A DNA stretch of 64,000 bases from positions 62,001 through 126,000 of the forward strand of contig CAWGJH010000013.1 in the NCBI GenBank assembly GCA_963822695.1, in the 5' to 3' direction. This stretch comes from GCA-003244245 sp963822695 (lineage in GTDB: Bacteria > Actinomycetota > Actinomycetes > Mycobacteriales > Pseudonocardiaceae). The notes under the pieces were generated by a model. That model had not been told where the DNA came from. It saw only the letters and a program-made list of their open reading frames with translations, and did no database searches. Both the position numbers and the translations under genes were made by a program. Of this stretch, positions 18,377 through 26,383 are shown in pieces. Position 1 is the first letter of the stretch. Each line of letters begins with the position of its first letter.

Positions 18377-19213
18377 GTGTCCAATCAAGCCCAGCAGGCA
18401 CGAGAAGCTTTCGGCGCTCGCCTGCGTGATCTCCGCAAGGATGCGGGGCTCACCGGCCGGGCACTCGCCAACCTGACGGGTTGGCAACTCTCCAAGATCA
18501 GTAAGATCGAGCATGGGAAGCAGAACGCCAGCGAGGACGACATCCGTGCGTGGTGCCGGCACAGCAACGCCGAAGACCAAATCCCCGACCTAATCGCCAC
18601 GGCCCGCCATATCGATACCATGTGGCTCGAATGGCGGCGTACACTCCAGACCGGCATAAAGGTCCGCCAGCAGCGATCATTATCCCTGTACCGGAAGACG
18701 AAGATATTCCGGGTGTACCAACCGACCGTCGTGTGGGGAACTCTCCAGACAGCGGAGTACGCCACTGCGGCATTTCGACAGGTGGTTGATTTCTTCGAGA
18801 TCCCTGACGACATCGACGCCGGGGTAGCTGCGCGCATGGAGCGACAACAGTTCCTCTACCGCGGCGACCGCCGATACAACGTGGTCCTTGGCGAACAGGC
18901 ACTACACACCAATATTGGCGGGCCGGACGTGATGCGCGGTCAACTGGATCGCCTGCTGGCCACTATATCGTTGCCCCGACTAAGTCTCGGAATCATCCCC
19001 ATGAGATCTCTGTACCATATCTGGCCTGGCAACACCTTCATCATGTTCGACGATCGTATGGTGATGGTCGAGACCTACTCCGCTGAGTTGACCGTCACCC
19101 AGCCGCGAGAGCTTGCCCTGTACGCCAAGGCGTTCGCTCTGCTCCGCCGTTCCGCCGTATACGGAAGCCCCGCCCGCGACCTCATCGCCAAGGCCCTGGC
19201 CGACCTGGGCTGA
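18377..19213 (+). CDS. HTH (XRE) regulator with DUF5753, Scr1-like
   Basis: A 278-residue protein. Residues 10-70 hold the Cro/C1-type helix-turn-helix (LRKDAGLTGRALANLTGW, then QLSKISKIEHGKQNASEDDI). The rest is DUF5753: RVYQPTVVWGTLQTAEYATA, ARMERQQFLYR, LHTNIGGPDVMRGQLDRLL and MVMVETYSAELTV. GTG 18377 starts nine bases after the DUF6879 stop, so the three genes form an operon. The DUF5753 domain is thought to sense or bind a partner. This copy is full length and looks functional. Confidence 0.88.
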   Translation: MSNQAQQAREAFGARLRDLRKDAGLTGRALANLTGWQLSKISKIEHGKQNASEDDIRAWCRHSNAEDQIPDLIATARHIDTMWLEWRRTLQTGIKVRQQRSLSLYRKTKIFRVYQPTVVWGTLQTAEYATAAFRQVVDFFEIPDDIDAGVAARMERQQFLYRGDRRYNVVLGEQALHTNIGGPDVMRGQLDRLLATISLPRLSLGIIPMRSLYHIWPGNTFIMFDDRMVMVETYSAELTVTQPRELALYAKAFALLRRSAVYGSPARDLIAKALADLG

Positions 19214-19238
19214 GGCGGAAGACACAGCGGTGGGGGCT

Positions 19239-19284
19239 CCTTGACCAGGCCGAGGAGGCGAAGGCGGGGAGGGCCCGGTCAAGG
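19239..19284 (+). terminator. Possible hairpin downstream of the DUF5753 regulator
   Basis: CCTTGACC pairs perfectly with GGTCAAGG 30 bases later, with extra GGCC pairing inside. It lies 25 bases after the regulator's stop and before phzF. It is a weak terminator candidate because the loop is long. Confidence 0.3.
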
Positions 19285-19463
19285 CGGCGCTGGTCCCAAC
19301 GCCGGCGCGCATGGCGGCGGCTTCGTCGGCGTATGTCGGTGGCATATGTCGGTGTTGAGGGGCGAAGCGCCGAGACGGGTGGCGGTGGCGTAGATCGGCG
19401 GCAATCCGGGGAGAGCTGCGAGGCCGAACCGGGCCAGCTTCATCACGGTCCTACGGTTGACCC

Positions 19464-20297
19464 ATGCGTATCCGGATCATCGACGCGTTCACCGACCGGC
19501 CGTTCGCCGGCAACCCCGCAGCCGTCTGCCTGCTGAACGCCGATGCCTGGCCCGATGAGGGCTGGATGCGGCAGGTCGCCGCCGAGATGAACCTGTCCGA
19601 GACAGCCTTCGCTTATCCGTTGCCCGAGCCCGCCAACGCTGACTGGGCACTGCGCTGGTTCACCCCCACCGTCGAGGTCGATCTGTGCGGGCACGCCACC
19701 CTGGCCACCGCCCACGCTCTGCGCAGCGACCGAGGGACCCCCGGCACCGTCCGGTTCGGCAGCCGAAGCGGCGTCCTGGTCACCCACGCCCACGACGACG
19801 GCACCATCACCCTGGACTTCCCGGCCGCGCCCGCCACCGAGATCCCAGTCCCCGACGGCCTCGCCGAGGCCTTGGATGCCAAACCCGACGCTTCCTACGG
19901 CACCGGCGACTTGGGCGACCTGCTCGCCATCTTCCCCGACGAGGCAGGTGTCCGCGCGCTGGCCCCTGACTTCACCGCGCTGACCCACCTGGCCCGCCGG
20001 GACGGCATCCGCGGGGTTATCGCCACCGCCCCGGCAGCCGGCCCCGGCAGCGGCTACGACTTCGTCTCGCGCTTCTTTGCACCCGCTCAGGGCATCCCCG
20101 AGGACCCGGTCACCGGCAGCGCCCACACCGCCCTGGCCCCCTACTGGTCGGGGCGCCTGGGCCGGGACAGCCTCACCGGGCTGCAGGCGTCCGCCCGCAC
20201 CGGCCTGGTCCGCGCCGCCATCCACGGCGACCGCGTGCACCTCACCGGGCACGCCATCACGGTCCTCGACGGCACTCTCCATCACATCGCCGGGTAA
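19464..20297 (+). CDS. PhzF family epimerase/isomerase
   Basis: A 277-residue protein with the diaminopimelate-epimerase-like double barrel. Family signatures include the N-terminal DAFTDRPFAGNPAAVCLL, the catalytic Glu in NLSETAFAYP, RWFTPTVEVDLCGHATLA and, near the C-terminus, EDPVTGSAHTALAPYW. The substrate is unknown; there is no phenazine cluster here. It is cytoplasmic. It lies 40 bases before the NTPase gene, but no functional link is evident. Confidence 0.9.
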   Translation: MRIRIIDAFTDRPFAGNPAAVCLLNADAWPDEGWMRQVAAEMNLSETAFAYPLPEPANADWALRWFTPTVEVDLCGHATLATAHALRSDRGTPGTVRFGSRSGVLVTHAHDDGTITLDFPAAPATEIPVPDGLAEALDAKPDASYGTGDLGDLLAIFPDEAGVRALAPDFTALTHLARRDGIRGVIATAPAAGPGSGYDFVSRFFAPAQGIPEDPVTGSAHTALAPYWSGRLGRDSLTGLQASARTGLVRAAIHGDRVHLTGHAITVLDGTLHHIAG

Positions 20298-20337
20298 GAA
20301 CGCCAGCGCTCCGGGCCGATCCAGGCCGGATCTCACT

Positions 20338-21669
20338 ATGATCTCGGTCATGACGACGCCATCGCGGCAGCAGCTCCGCGACTGGTCCACCGCACTCACG
20401 CTCGGCCCGCTGGACCCGGCCGACCCGAAGGAGACGCGGTACGTCCCGCTGGCCGACGCCGGCCGGGCCGCGGTTGATGAGTTGCTGGCGACGATCGAAT
20501 TGACCCTCGACTCCACCACCCAACTGCTCTCCGGCCCGTCCGGCTCCGGCAAGACCACCGAGCTGTACCGACTGAAGGGCGCACTGGAACGCAACGGCTT
20601 CCACGCCGCACTTTTCGACGTCGGCACCTATGTCAACGAGTCCTCGCCGATCGACATCACCGAGTTCCTCATCGCGCTGGCCCTCGGCGCGCACGACGCG
20701 CTGGGCGCACCCGAAGCGGACCGCGAGCCAGGGTTCGTCGGCAGGCTGCGCCGCCTGCTGGACCGTCTCAAGATCTCCGTCGACGTCCCCGGCCTGTCCG
20801 CCAGCGTGTCGCGGGACGGCCTGGAGATCGAGGCGATGGGCGCGTCGGTCGAGGTCGAGCTGCAGCGCGAGCTGAAGAGCAGCGAATCGGTCGTGACGGA
20901 GTTGCGGCGCAAGCTCACTTACCACATCGGGCGGCTGTACGAGGAGGTCGCCGCCTTCCTCACCACACTGCTACCCGCGGACGATCCGGGCCAGGGCTCG
21001 GTGCTCATCGTGGACGGCCTGGAAAAGCTGCGCGGCACCACCGAGAACGACCTAGCGGTACAGGAATCGGTCCAGGCGCTGTTCGTCGCGCACGCCAGCA
21101 AGCTCAAGTTCAGCTCCCACCACATGATCTACACCGTGCCCACCTACCTGCAGTTCACCGCGCCTGGTGCGCTGCCTTTCGACTCCCGGGTACTGCCGGT
21201 TCCAGTGCCGCACGTCCGGCCGCGTCCCGGCCAGGCCGCTGACACCGTCGCCAACACGGTCGCGGAGCTGCGGGAGGTCGTCTCCCGCCGGCTCCCGGCC
21301 GATGAGATCTTCGCCGGCACACAGCTCGATAAGATCATCGAGGCATCCGGGGGCCACCTGCGCGACCTGTTCACGCTGCTGCGCCAGGTGGTCAACCTCA
21401 CGCTCCGCAGGTCGTTGCCGCTCCCGCTGCGTGACGAGCACGTCGAGGAGGCGATCGGCCTGGTAGCGCACGACTTCATGAAGATGACGGCAGAGCAGAA
21501 GGCGTTCCTGCGCCAGGTCGCCGCTGGGGACGGCACAGTCAACCCCAGGGAGTCCGAGGTGCAGCTGATGGCCCGGCTGCTGCAGAGCCACATGCTGCTC
21601 GGTCACCTCAACGGCCAGGACTGGTACGAGGTGCACCCGCTGGCCCGGAGGGCGCTCGGCCTGCCGTGA
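20338..21669 (+). CDS. P-loop NTPase (AAA/STAND-like) paired with a TPR protein
   Basis: A 443-residue protein. Walker A is LLSGPSGSGKTTELYRL (about residue 65), Walker B is SVLIVDGLEKL (about 222), and a sensor-like IYTVPTYLQF follows. The C-terminal third is a helical lid or winged-helix region (GGHLRDLFTLLRQVVN). An insertion at about 125-195 is highly charged (VEVELQRELKSSESVV). ATG 20338 or 20350 may be the start. The stop overlaps the GTG of the TPR gene by 4 bases, so the two are co-translated. The domain order resembles NTPases of predicted bacterial conflict systems; this is inference. Confidence 0.8.
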   Translation: MISVMTTPSRQQLRDWSTALTLGPLDPADPKETRYVPLADAGRAAVDELLATIELTLDSTTQLLSGPSGSGKTTELYRLKGALERNGFHAALFDVGTYVNESSPIDITEFLIALALGAHDALGAPEADREPGFVGRLRRLLDRLKISVDVPGLSASVSRDGLEIEAMGASVEVELQRELKSSESVVTELRRKLTYHIGRLYEEVAAFLTTLLPADDPGQGSVLIVDGLEKLRGTTENDLAVQESVQALFVAHASKLKFSSHHMIYTVPTYLQFTAPGALPFDSRVLPVPVPHVRPRPGQAADTVANTVAELREVVSRRLPADEIFAGTQLDKIIEASGGHLRDLFTLLRQVVNLTLRRSLPLPLRDEHVEEAIGLVAHDFMKMTAEQKAFLRQVAAGDGTVNPRESEVQLMARLLQSHMLLGHLNGQDWYEVHPLARRALGLP

Positions 21670-24137
21670 GCACTGAGCGGCAGCGGGCTCGGAGCCTGCA
21701 CAGAGATGCCGAGGCCGTCTGGGAGCGGCTCCGGGCCGAGTTCGTGCTCCAGGACGGATTCTGGCTGGCGTTCCTGTTCGGCGCCCAGGCGCCGGACGTC
21801 GCCGAGTTGGTGGCCCGCACCCGTGACCTGGCCCGCATGCAGGTCAAGCATGTAGTCACCCTCACCTTGACCGAGCGGGCGGGTGAAGCTGGGGTACTCA
21901 GCCAGCTGCTCGCCCCCCATCCGGTTGGCCTCGCCACGACCTGGGTGCTCGACGACGAGGCCGTCACGGCCGACCGGGTGCGGCTGTGGTCCCGGCTGCT
22001 GCGGCGGCTCAACGAGCGGCGCGACGTGCTGGCCGCCATCCACCCGACCGCGCTGCTGCTGGCCTGCCCGGCCGGTTCGCTGCCGCTGGTCCGCGACATG
22101 GCCCCGGACCTGTGGTCGATCCGCAGCCTCACGGCGACACTCGACACCGTTGCCACGGCCACGGCGGCCCCACCCGCCACGCCGACCACTGCATCCCCGG
22201 GTCACCGCAAGCTCACGCCGGTGCCAGGCGAGCCCATCCGGCCTTCGCCCGAGGTGAAGATGCTGCTGAAGCGAGCCGCCAGCGCGTTGCAGTCGGGCCA
22301 GATTGATCTTGCGGTCGAGGCGAGCCTCGGCGCGCTTGATGCTGCGTCGAGTCCGGACGACGAGCTGCTCGCGCATGCCTGGTTGGCCCAGGCGCGGGCC
22401 AGGCAGGATGAGCCGGTCGAGGCCGTCCGGTACGCCCAGATCGCGCTGGGGGGCCGGCGGCCGCTTGAGCTGGACACCACGGTGGCGCTGCTGGACATCC
22501 TGTCCCGCTCGCTGGACAGCGAGATGGCGCTCGATGCCGCCACAGCCTTGGTGGAGTTGCGCCGCGAGCTGGTGCGGCGCTCCCCGGACTCGCCCACCGC
22601 ACTGCGCGACCTGTCGATTTCCCTCGAACAACGTCGCCGGCATCCAGGAACAACGCGGCCACCTCGACGACGCCCTCACCGCCTACACCGAATCCCTCAC
22701 CCTGCGCCGCCGCATCCGCACCGACTACGGCGACACCCCCCAATCCCTCCGCGACCTCTCCATCTCCCTGAACAACGTCGCCGGCATCCAGAAACAACGC
22801 GGCCACCTCGACGACGCCCTCACCGCCTACACCGAATCCCTCACCCTGAGCCGCCGCATCCGCACCGACTACGGCGACACCCCCCAATCCCTCCGCGACC
22901 TCTCCATCTCCCTGAACAACGTCGCCGGCATCCAGAAACAACGCGGCCACCTCGACGACGCCCTCACCGCCTACACCGAATCCCTCACCCTGAGCCGCCG
23001 CATCCGCACCGACTACGGCGACACCCCCCAATCCCTCCGCGACCTCTCCATCTCCCTGAACAACGTCGCCGGCATCCAGAAACAACGCGGCCACCTCGAC
23101 GACGCCCTCACCGCCTACACCGAATCCCTCACCCTGAGCCGCCGCATCCGCACCGACTACGGCGACACCCCCCAATCCCTCCGCGACCTCTCCATCTCCC
23201 TGAACAACGTCGCCGGCATCCAGAAACAACGCGGCCACCTCGACGACGCCCTCACCGCCTACACCGAATCCCTCACCCTGAGCCGCCGCATCCGCACCGA
23301 CTACGGCGACACCCCCCAATCCCTCCGCGACCTCTCCATCTCCCTGAACAACGTCGCCGGCATCCAGAAACAACGCGGCCACCTCGACGACGCCCTCACC
23401 GCCTACACCGAATCCCTCACCCTGAGCCGCCGCATCCGCACCGACTACGGCGACACCCCCCAATCCCTCCGCGACCTCTCCATCTCCCTGAACAACGTCG
23501 CCGGCATCCAGAAACAACGCGGCCACCTCGACGACGCCCTCACCGCCTACACCGAATCCCTCACCCTGAGCCGCCGCATCCGCACCGACTACGGCGACAC
23601 CCCCCAATCCCTCCGCGACCTCTCCATCTCCCTGACAACGTCGCCGGCATCCAGAAACAACGCGGCCACCTCGACGACGCCCTCACCGCCTACACCGAAT
23701 CCCTCACCCTGAGCCGCCGCATCCGCACCGACTACGGCGACACCCCCCAATCCCTCCGCGACCTCTCCATCTCCCTGAACAACGTCGCCGGCATCCAGAA
23801 ACAACGCGGCCACCTCGACGACGCCCTCACCGCCTACACCGAATCCCTCACCCTGAGCCGCCGCATCCGCACCGACTACGGCGACACCCCCCAATCCCTC
23901 CGCGACCTCTCCATCTCCCTGAACAACGTCGCCGGCATCCAGAAACAACGCGGCCACCTCGACGACGCCCTCACCGCCTACACCGAATCCCTCACCCTGA
24001 GCCGCCGCATCCGCACCGACTACGGCGACACCCCCCAATCCCTCCGCGACCTCTCCATCTCCCTGAACAACGTCGCCGGCATCCAGAAACAACGCGGCCA
24101 CCTCGACGACAGCGAGGAGAGTGCTGATGGACGTTGA
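21666..24137 (+). CDS. Large TPR-repeat protein with an out-of-frame repeat block
   Basis: One continuous 823-residue frame (GTG start). Residues 1-165 form an N-terminal domain (WLAFLFGAQAPDVAELVART, then HPTALLLACPAGSLPLVRDM and APDLWSIRSLTATL) like those preceding TPRs in predicted STAND/NACHT-type proteins. Residues about 195-315 are degenerate TPR helices. The 144-bp array follows, encoding a 48-residue TPR unit (GHLDDALTAYTESLTLSRRI). One extra C at about 22625 shifts seven units into a Pro/Arg/His-rich frame with no stops. One missing A at about 23635 restores the TPR frame for the last three units. The C-terminus is SEESADGR. Either the real protein has a basic proline-rich middle or two indels (biological or assembly) hide a longer TPR array. 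Confidence 0.75.
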   Translation: MSTERQRARSLHRDAEAVWERLRAEFVLQDGFWLAFLFGAQAPDVAELVARTRDLARMQVKHVVTLTLTERAGEAGVLSQLLAPHPVGLATTWVLDDEAVTADRVRLWSRLLRRLNERRDVLAAIHPTALLLACPAGSLPLVRDMAPDLWSIRSLTATLDTVATATAAPPATPTTASPGHRKLTPVPGEPIRPSPEVKMLLKRAASALQSGQIDLAVEASLGALDAASSPDDELLAHAWLAQARARQDEPVEAVRYAQIALGGRRPLELDTTVALLDILSRSLDSEMALDAATALVELRRELVRRSPDSPTALRDLSISLEQRRRHPGTTRPPRRRPHRLHRIPHPAPPHPHRLRRHPPIPPRPLHLPEQRRRHPETTRPPRRRPHRLHRIPHPEPPHPHRLRRHPPIPPRPLHLPEQRRRHPETTRPPRRRPHRLHRIPHPEPPHPHRLRRHPPIPPRPLHLPEQRRRHPETTRPPRRRPHRLHRIPHPEPPHPHRLRRHPPIPPRPLHLPEQRRRHPETTRPPRRRPHRLHRIPHPEPPHPHRLRRHPPIPPRPLHLPEQRRRHPETTRPPRRRPHRLHRIPHPEPPHPHRLRRHPPIPPRPLHLPEQRRRHPETTRPPRRRPHRLHRIPHPEPPHPHRLRRHPPIPPRPLHLPDNVAGIQKQRGHLDDALTAYTESLTLSRRIRTDYGDTPQSLRDLSISLNNVAGIQKQRGHLDDALTAYTESLTLSRRIRTDYGDTPQSLRDLSISLNNVAGIQKQRGHLDDALTAYTESLTLSRRIRTDYGDTPQSLRDLSISLNNVAGIQKQRGHLDDSEESADGR
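22627..24110 (+). repeat. Tandem array of 144-bp units (10 full plus a partial)
   Basis: Units begin at 22627, 22771, 22915, 23059, 23203, 23347, 23491, 23635, 23778, 23922 and a partial one at 24066. Spacing is exactly 144 bases except for the 143-base unit at 23635. Unit 1 differs at a few bases; the others look identical by eye. Each encodes 48 residues when read in the TPR frame. Near-identity implies recent expansion by unequal exchange or strong gene conversion. Such arrays are also prone to assembly collapse, so the copy number is a minimum. Confidence 0.95.
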
Positions 24138-24908
24138 CGATGCGCGGACGGTCGGCGCGCGTGCTCGGTGGCCGACCTGACTGGGCAGCCTTACCTGGCC
24201 CCGGACCGGCAGAGCGAGGACACCGCCGCAGCCCTCCCAGGAATCAGCGCCGCGCTGCACGACACCACGCTCGACGACGTGCCAGACATGCCGGTCCGAC
24301 CGCTGCCGGAGCTGGTCCGCGCCGGCGCGCTGTGCGCCGATGTACTCAACGAGATCTCAGCCTTGCCCGGCCCGACGCCAGAAAACACCACCATCGCCGA
24401 GGCACGCGGGATCCTGCACCTGACCTCGGCTCTGGTTGCCGCCCGCGACGGCCACACCGCCGATGTCACCACGCACCTCACCGAGGCCCGGTCACTGGCT
24501 GCCCACACCGGGGAGCGCAACCACCTGCGTTACCACTTCGGACCAACCAACGTGGCCGGCTGGGAGCTGTCGATCGCACTGGAGAACGGCGACGGACCGG
24601 AAGCGGCCGAGCGCTTCGCCGCGGCGCCGGTGACCCTGTCGGTGCTCGGCAGCAAATGTCGGGAAGGCTACGTGCGCTTCGCGCTCGCCCGCTGCTGGGC
24701 GCAGGCCGGCGGCACGCGAGACGGCGAAGCACTGCGGGCGCTGGATGCCGCAGATCGGCTCGCACCGGTAGTCGTCCGCAACGACCCGCTAGCCCGGGAG
24801 CTGGTAGTGACCCTCGACCACCGCGCCCGGCACCGGGTGTGGGAGCTGGACAGCCTGCGCAACCGCTTCGGCATCGGCGGCCACGGTTCGCGAAGCGCGA
24901 ACAACTAA
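24127..24908 (+). pseudogene. XRE-family TPR regulator lacking its HTH (deletion plus frameshift)
   Basis: The ATG at 24127 overlaps the end of the TPR gene and opens MDVDDARTVGARAR, a standard N-terminus for XRE regulators, but then reaches a stop. From about 24165 another frame continues SVADLTGQPYLAPDRQSEDT, the point where the helix-turn-helix normally ends. It runs through the TPR-like ligand domain (ERNHLRYHFGPTNVAGWELS, ALARCWAQAGG) to 24908. About 50 residues carrying the HTH are deleted and the junction is out of frame. A GTG at 24168 could still allow the C-terminal 246 residues to be made, without DNA binding. Confidence 0.65.
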
Positions 24909-24917
24909 GGTCAATCA

Positions 24918-24987
24918 AACGGTGGCGCTGCGTTCGCTGGATAGTGCGATGGTACTCCAACAACGCCGCCACAACCTTGGTGGAAGG
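24918..24987 (+). pseudogene. Degenerate duplicate fragment of the TPR gene
   Basis: ACGGTGGCGCTG, then TTCGCTGGATAG, and CGCCGCCACAACCTTGGTGG match, in order, a stretch of the TPR gene at about 22482-22557, with a 12-base deletion and several substitutions. Translated, it recalls TVAL-RSLDSAM and AATTLVE. It is the scar of a second TPR-gene copy that once followed the regulator. Confidence 0.5.
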
Positions 24988-25146
24988 TCAAAGTCAAGCC
25001 CCAGCGTGGCCGGCTCCCGTGCCAAGTGACCGCACCGAGGTGTGTCCGGACAGCGCCATGAGCCAAAGACTCTGAGGTGGTCTACGTCGAGGTTGAGCGG
25101 GCCACGATGCTTGCCACCGGCGGGAAGGGGGGCTTCGATTGAGAGC

Positions 25147-25416
25147 ATGGTTGATGCTGGGGGTGTTCCCGTGACAGCTGTCGATGCGTCTCTTCCGTTC
25201 GGGTTGGTGGTGGCTGCCCGGGAGCCTGTCCTGGTCGAGGATGTTGATCTCACTGCCTTGGTCTATGACTCCGACCGGCAGATCATGCTGGCCCGGGATG
25301 GAGACGGTGGCAGGTTGATGCCGTGGTGTCGGCACTCGACGGGGAAGACGAGGACCAACAGCAATACCGATGGTCAGGGCGGGCCGGAGACCGACGAGGA
25401 CTACACCGAGGACTGA
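25147..25416 (+). CDS. tgmA: ATP-grasp-modified RiPP (graspetide) precursor
   Basis: An 89-residue precursor of the GRASP_targ type. The leader contains the conserved PFGL (17-20) and ALVYDSDRQIMLARDGDG (37-54). The C-terminal core (about 64-89) first offers hydroxyl side chains (S64, T65, T68, T70, S72, T74) and then acidic ones (E81, D83, E84, D85, E88, D89), the usual acceptor-donor layout for ester or amide crosslinks. D75-G76 in between is the likely aspartimide site if the neighbouring methyltransferase acts as in fuscimiditide. A GTG at 25171 with a G-rich upstream stretch is an alternative start. The ligase gene begins 14 bases downstream. Confidence 0.8.
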   Translation: MVDAGGVPVTAVDASLPFGLVVAAREPVLVEDVDLTALVYDSDRQIMLARDGDGGRLMPWCRHSTGKTRTNSNTDGQGGPETDEDYTED

Positions 25417-25429
25417 GAGGTGCTCCGCT

Positions 25430-26383
25430 GTGGGCCGATCAGTGTGGGTGGTGACACGGTCTCTCGACGCAACAGCTGATGTGGTGATCGATGAGCTGAA
25501 CCGACGCGGTGTGCCGGTCGTGCGGTTCGACCTGAACGAGATCACGGTGGCCGCCGAGTTGGTCGGCTCCAGCTGGGTCGGTCAGCTGCGCACCCCAACC
25601 AGGACGGCGCGGATCGAGGAGGCGATCGGTATCTACTACCGGCGGCCGTCCCGTCCCACCGCCCCACCGGGCACCGATCCTGAGATCAGCGCGTGGATCG
25701 AGACAGAGACCCGCTGGGGGCTGCGCGGCCTGCTCGCCGCCTTGCCCCGCAGGCTGTGGATCAATTGGCCTCCCGCTGTACACGCTGCGGAACACAAACC
25801 GCACCAGCTGACCACCGCTGCGGCGTGCAACCTGGCTGTCCCTCGGACCGCCATCGTGAATGACCCCGACAGCGCGGGCCGCTTCGCTGACACTGCGGGG
25901 CCGGTGCTGTACAAGGCGTTCCGGGGTGAGCCCGTGCTCATCGACGGACGCACTCACCTCACCTATGCGACACCCGTCACCGCCGAGCAGTGCCGCAGCG
26001 ACGCAGTCAGTATGGCCCCGATCATGCTGCAAACCCGCATCGACAAGGCAAGTGATGCGCGGGTCACCTGCGTCGATCGGCGCCTGTTCGCCATCACCCC
26101 GCGCGGCCCAGGCAACACGATCCCGCTGGACTGGCGGGTCGATCACCATGCGCTCCACTGGGAGCCGATCGAGGTCCCCGGCCAGGTGCGTGCCGCGCTG
26201 CTGGACTTCGTTGACCGCTTGGGCCTGCGGTTCGCCGCGTGTGATCTTTGTATTGATCACGCTGGGACGTGGTGGCTGATCGAGGCGAATCCTGCTGGGC
26301 AATGGGCCTGGGATCATCCGCTGCGCGACGCCATCGCTTCGGCCATCGCCGACGCCCTGACCCAGGAGACCACCGCGCCGTGA
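25430..26383 (+). CDS. tgmB: ATP-grasp ribosomal peptide maturase (graspetide ligase)
   Basis: A 317-residue MvdC/MvdD/TgmB-type ligase. It uses ATP to activate Asp/Glu side chains of the precursor and crosslink them to Thr/Ser (or Lys). Visible elements are the N-terminal WVVTRSLDATADVVIDELNR with RFDLNE, the precursor-binding segment IYYRRPSRP, the ATP-binding VLYKAFRGEPVLI, and the C-terminal metal and ATP motif CDLCIDHAGTWWLIEANPAG followed by QWAWDHP. GTG 25430 has GAGAGG upstream. The stop overlaps the methyltransferase GTG by 4 bases. Confidence 0.92.
   Translation: MGRSVWVVTRSLDATADVVIDELNRRGVPVVRFDLNEITVAAELVGSSWVGQLRTPTRTARIEEAIGIYYRRPSRPTAPPGTDPEISAWIETETRWGLRGLLAALPRRLWINWPPAVHAAEHKPHQLTTAAACNLAVPRTAIVNDPDSAGRFADTAGPVLYKAFRGEPVLIDGRTHLTYATPVTAEQCRSDAVSMAPIMLQTRIDKASDARVTCVDRRLFAITPRGPGNTIPLDWRVDHHALHWEPIEVPGQVRAALLDFVDRLGLRFAACDLCIDHAGTWWLIEANPAGQWAWDHPLRDAIASAIADALTQETTAP

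Noticed and set aside
22213..23607. A 464-codon minus-strand ORF rich in Gly, Val, Ala and Glu
   Set aside because: It is the antisense image of the 144-bp repeat array. Its repeated protein pattern arises from the same DNA repeats, and it has no start context or known domain.
22303..23712. A 469-codon + strand ORF containing TPR units, as a separate TPR gene
   Set aside because: It lacks the coupled GTG start and N-terminal domain, and before the array it reads as low-complexity. It exists because the first array indel puts the TPR units in this frame. It is treated as part of the single TPR gene.
22627..24110. CRISPR array
   Set aside because: The units are 144-bp contiguous coding repeats without unique spacers.
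24134..25075. A 313-codon Arg/Pro-rich ORF
   Set aside because: It is a shadow of the XRE regulator remnant in another frame, with no recognisable domain.
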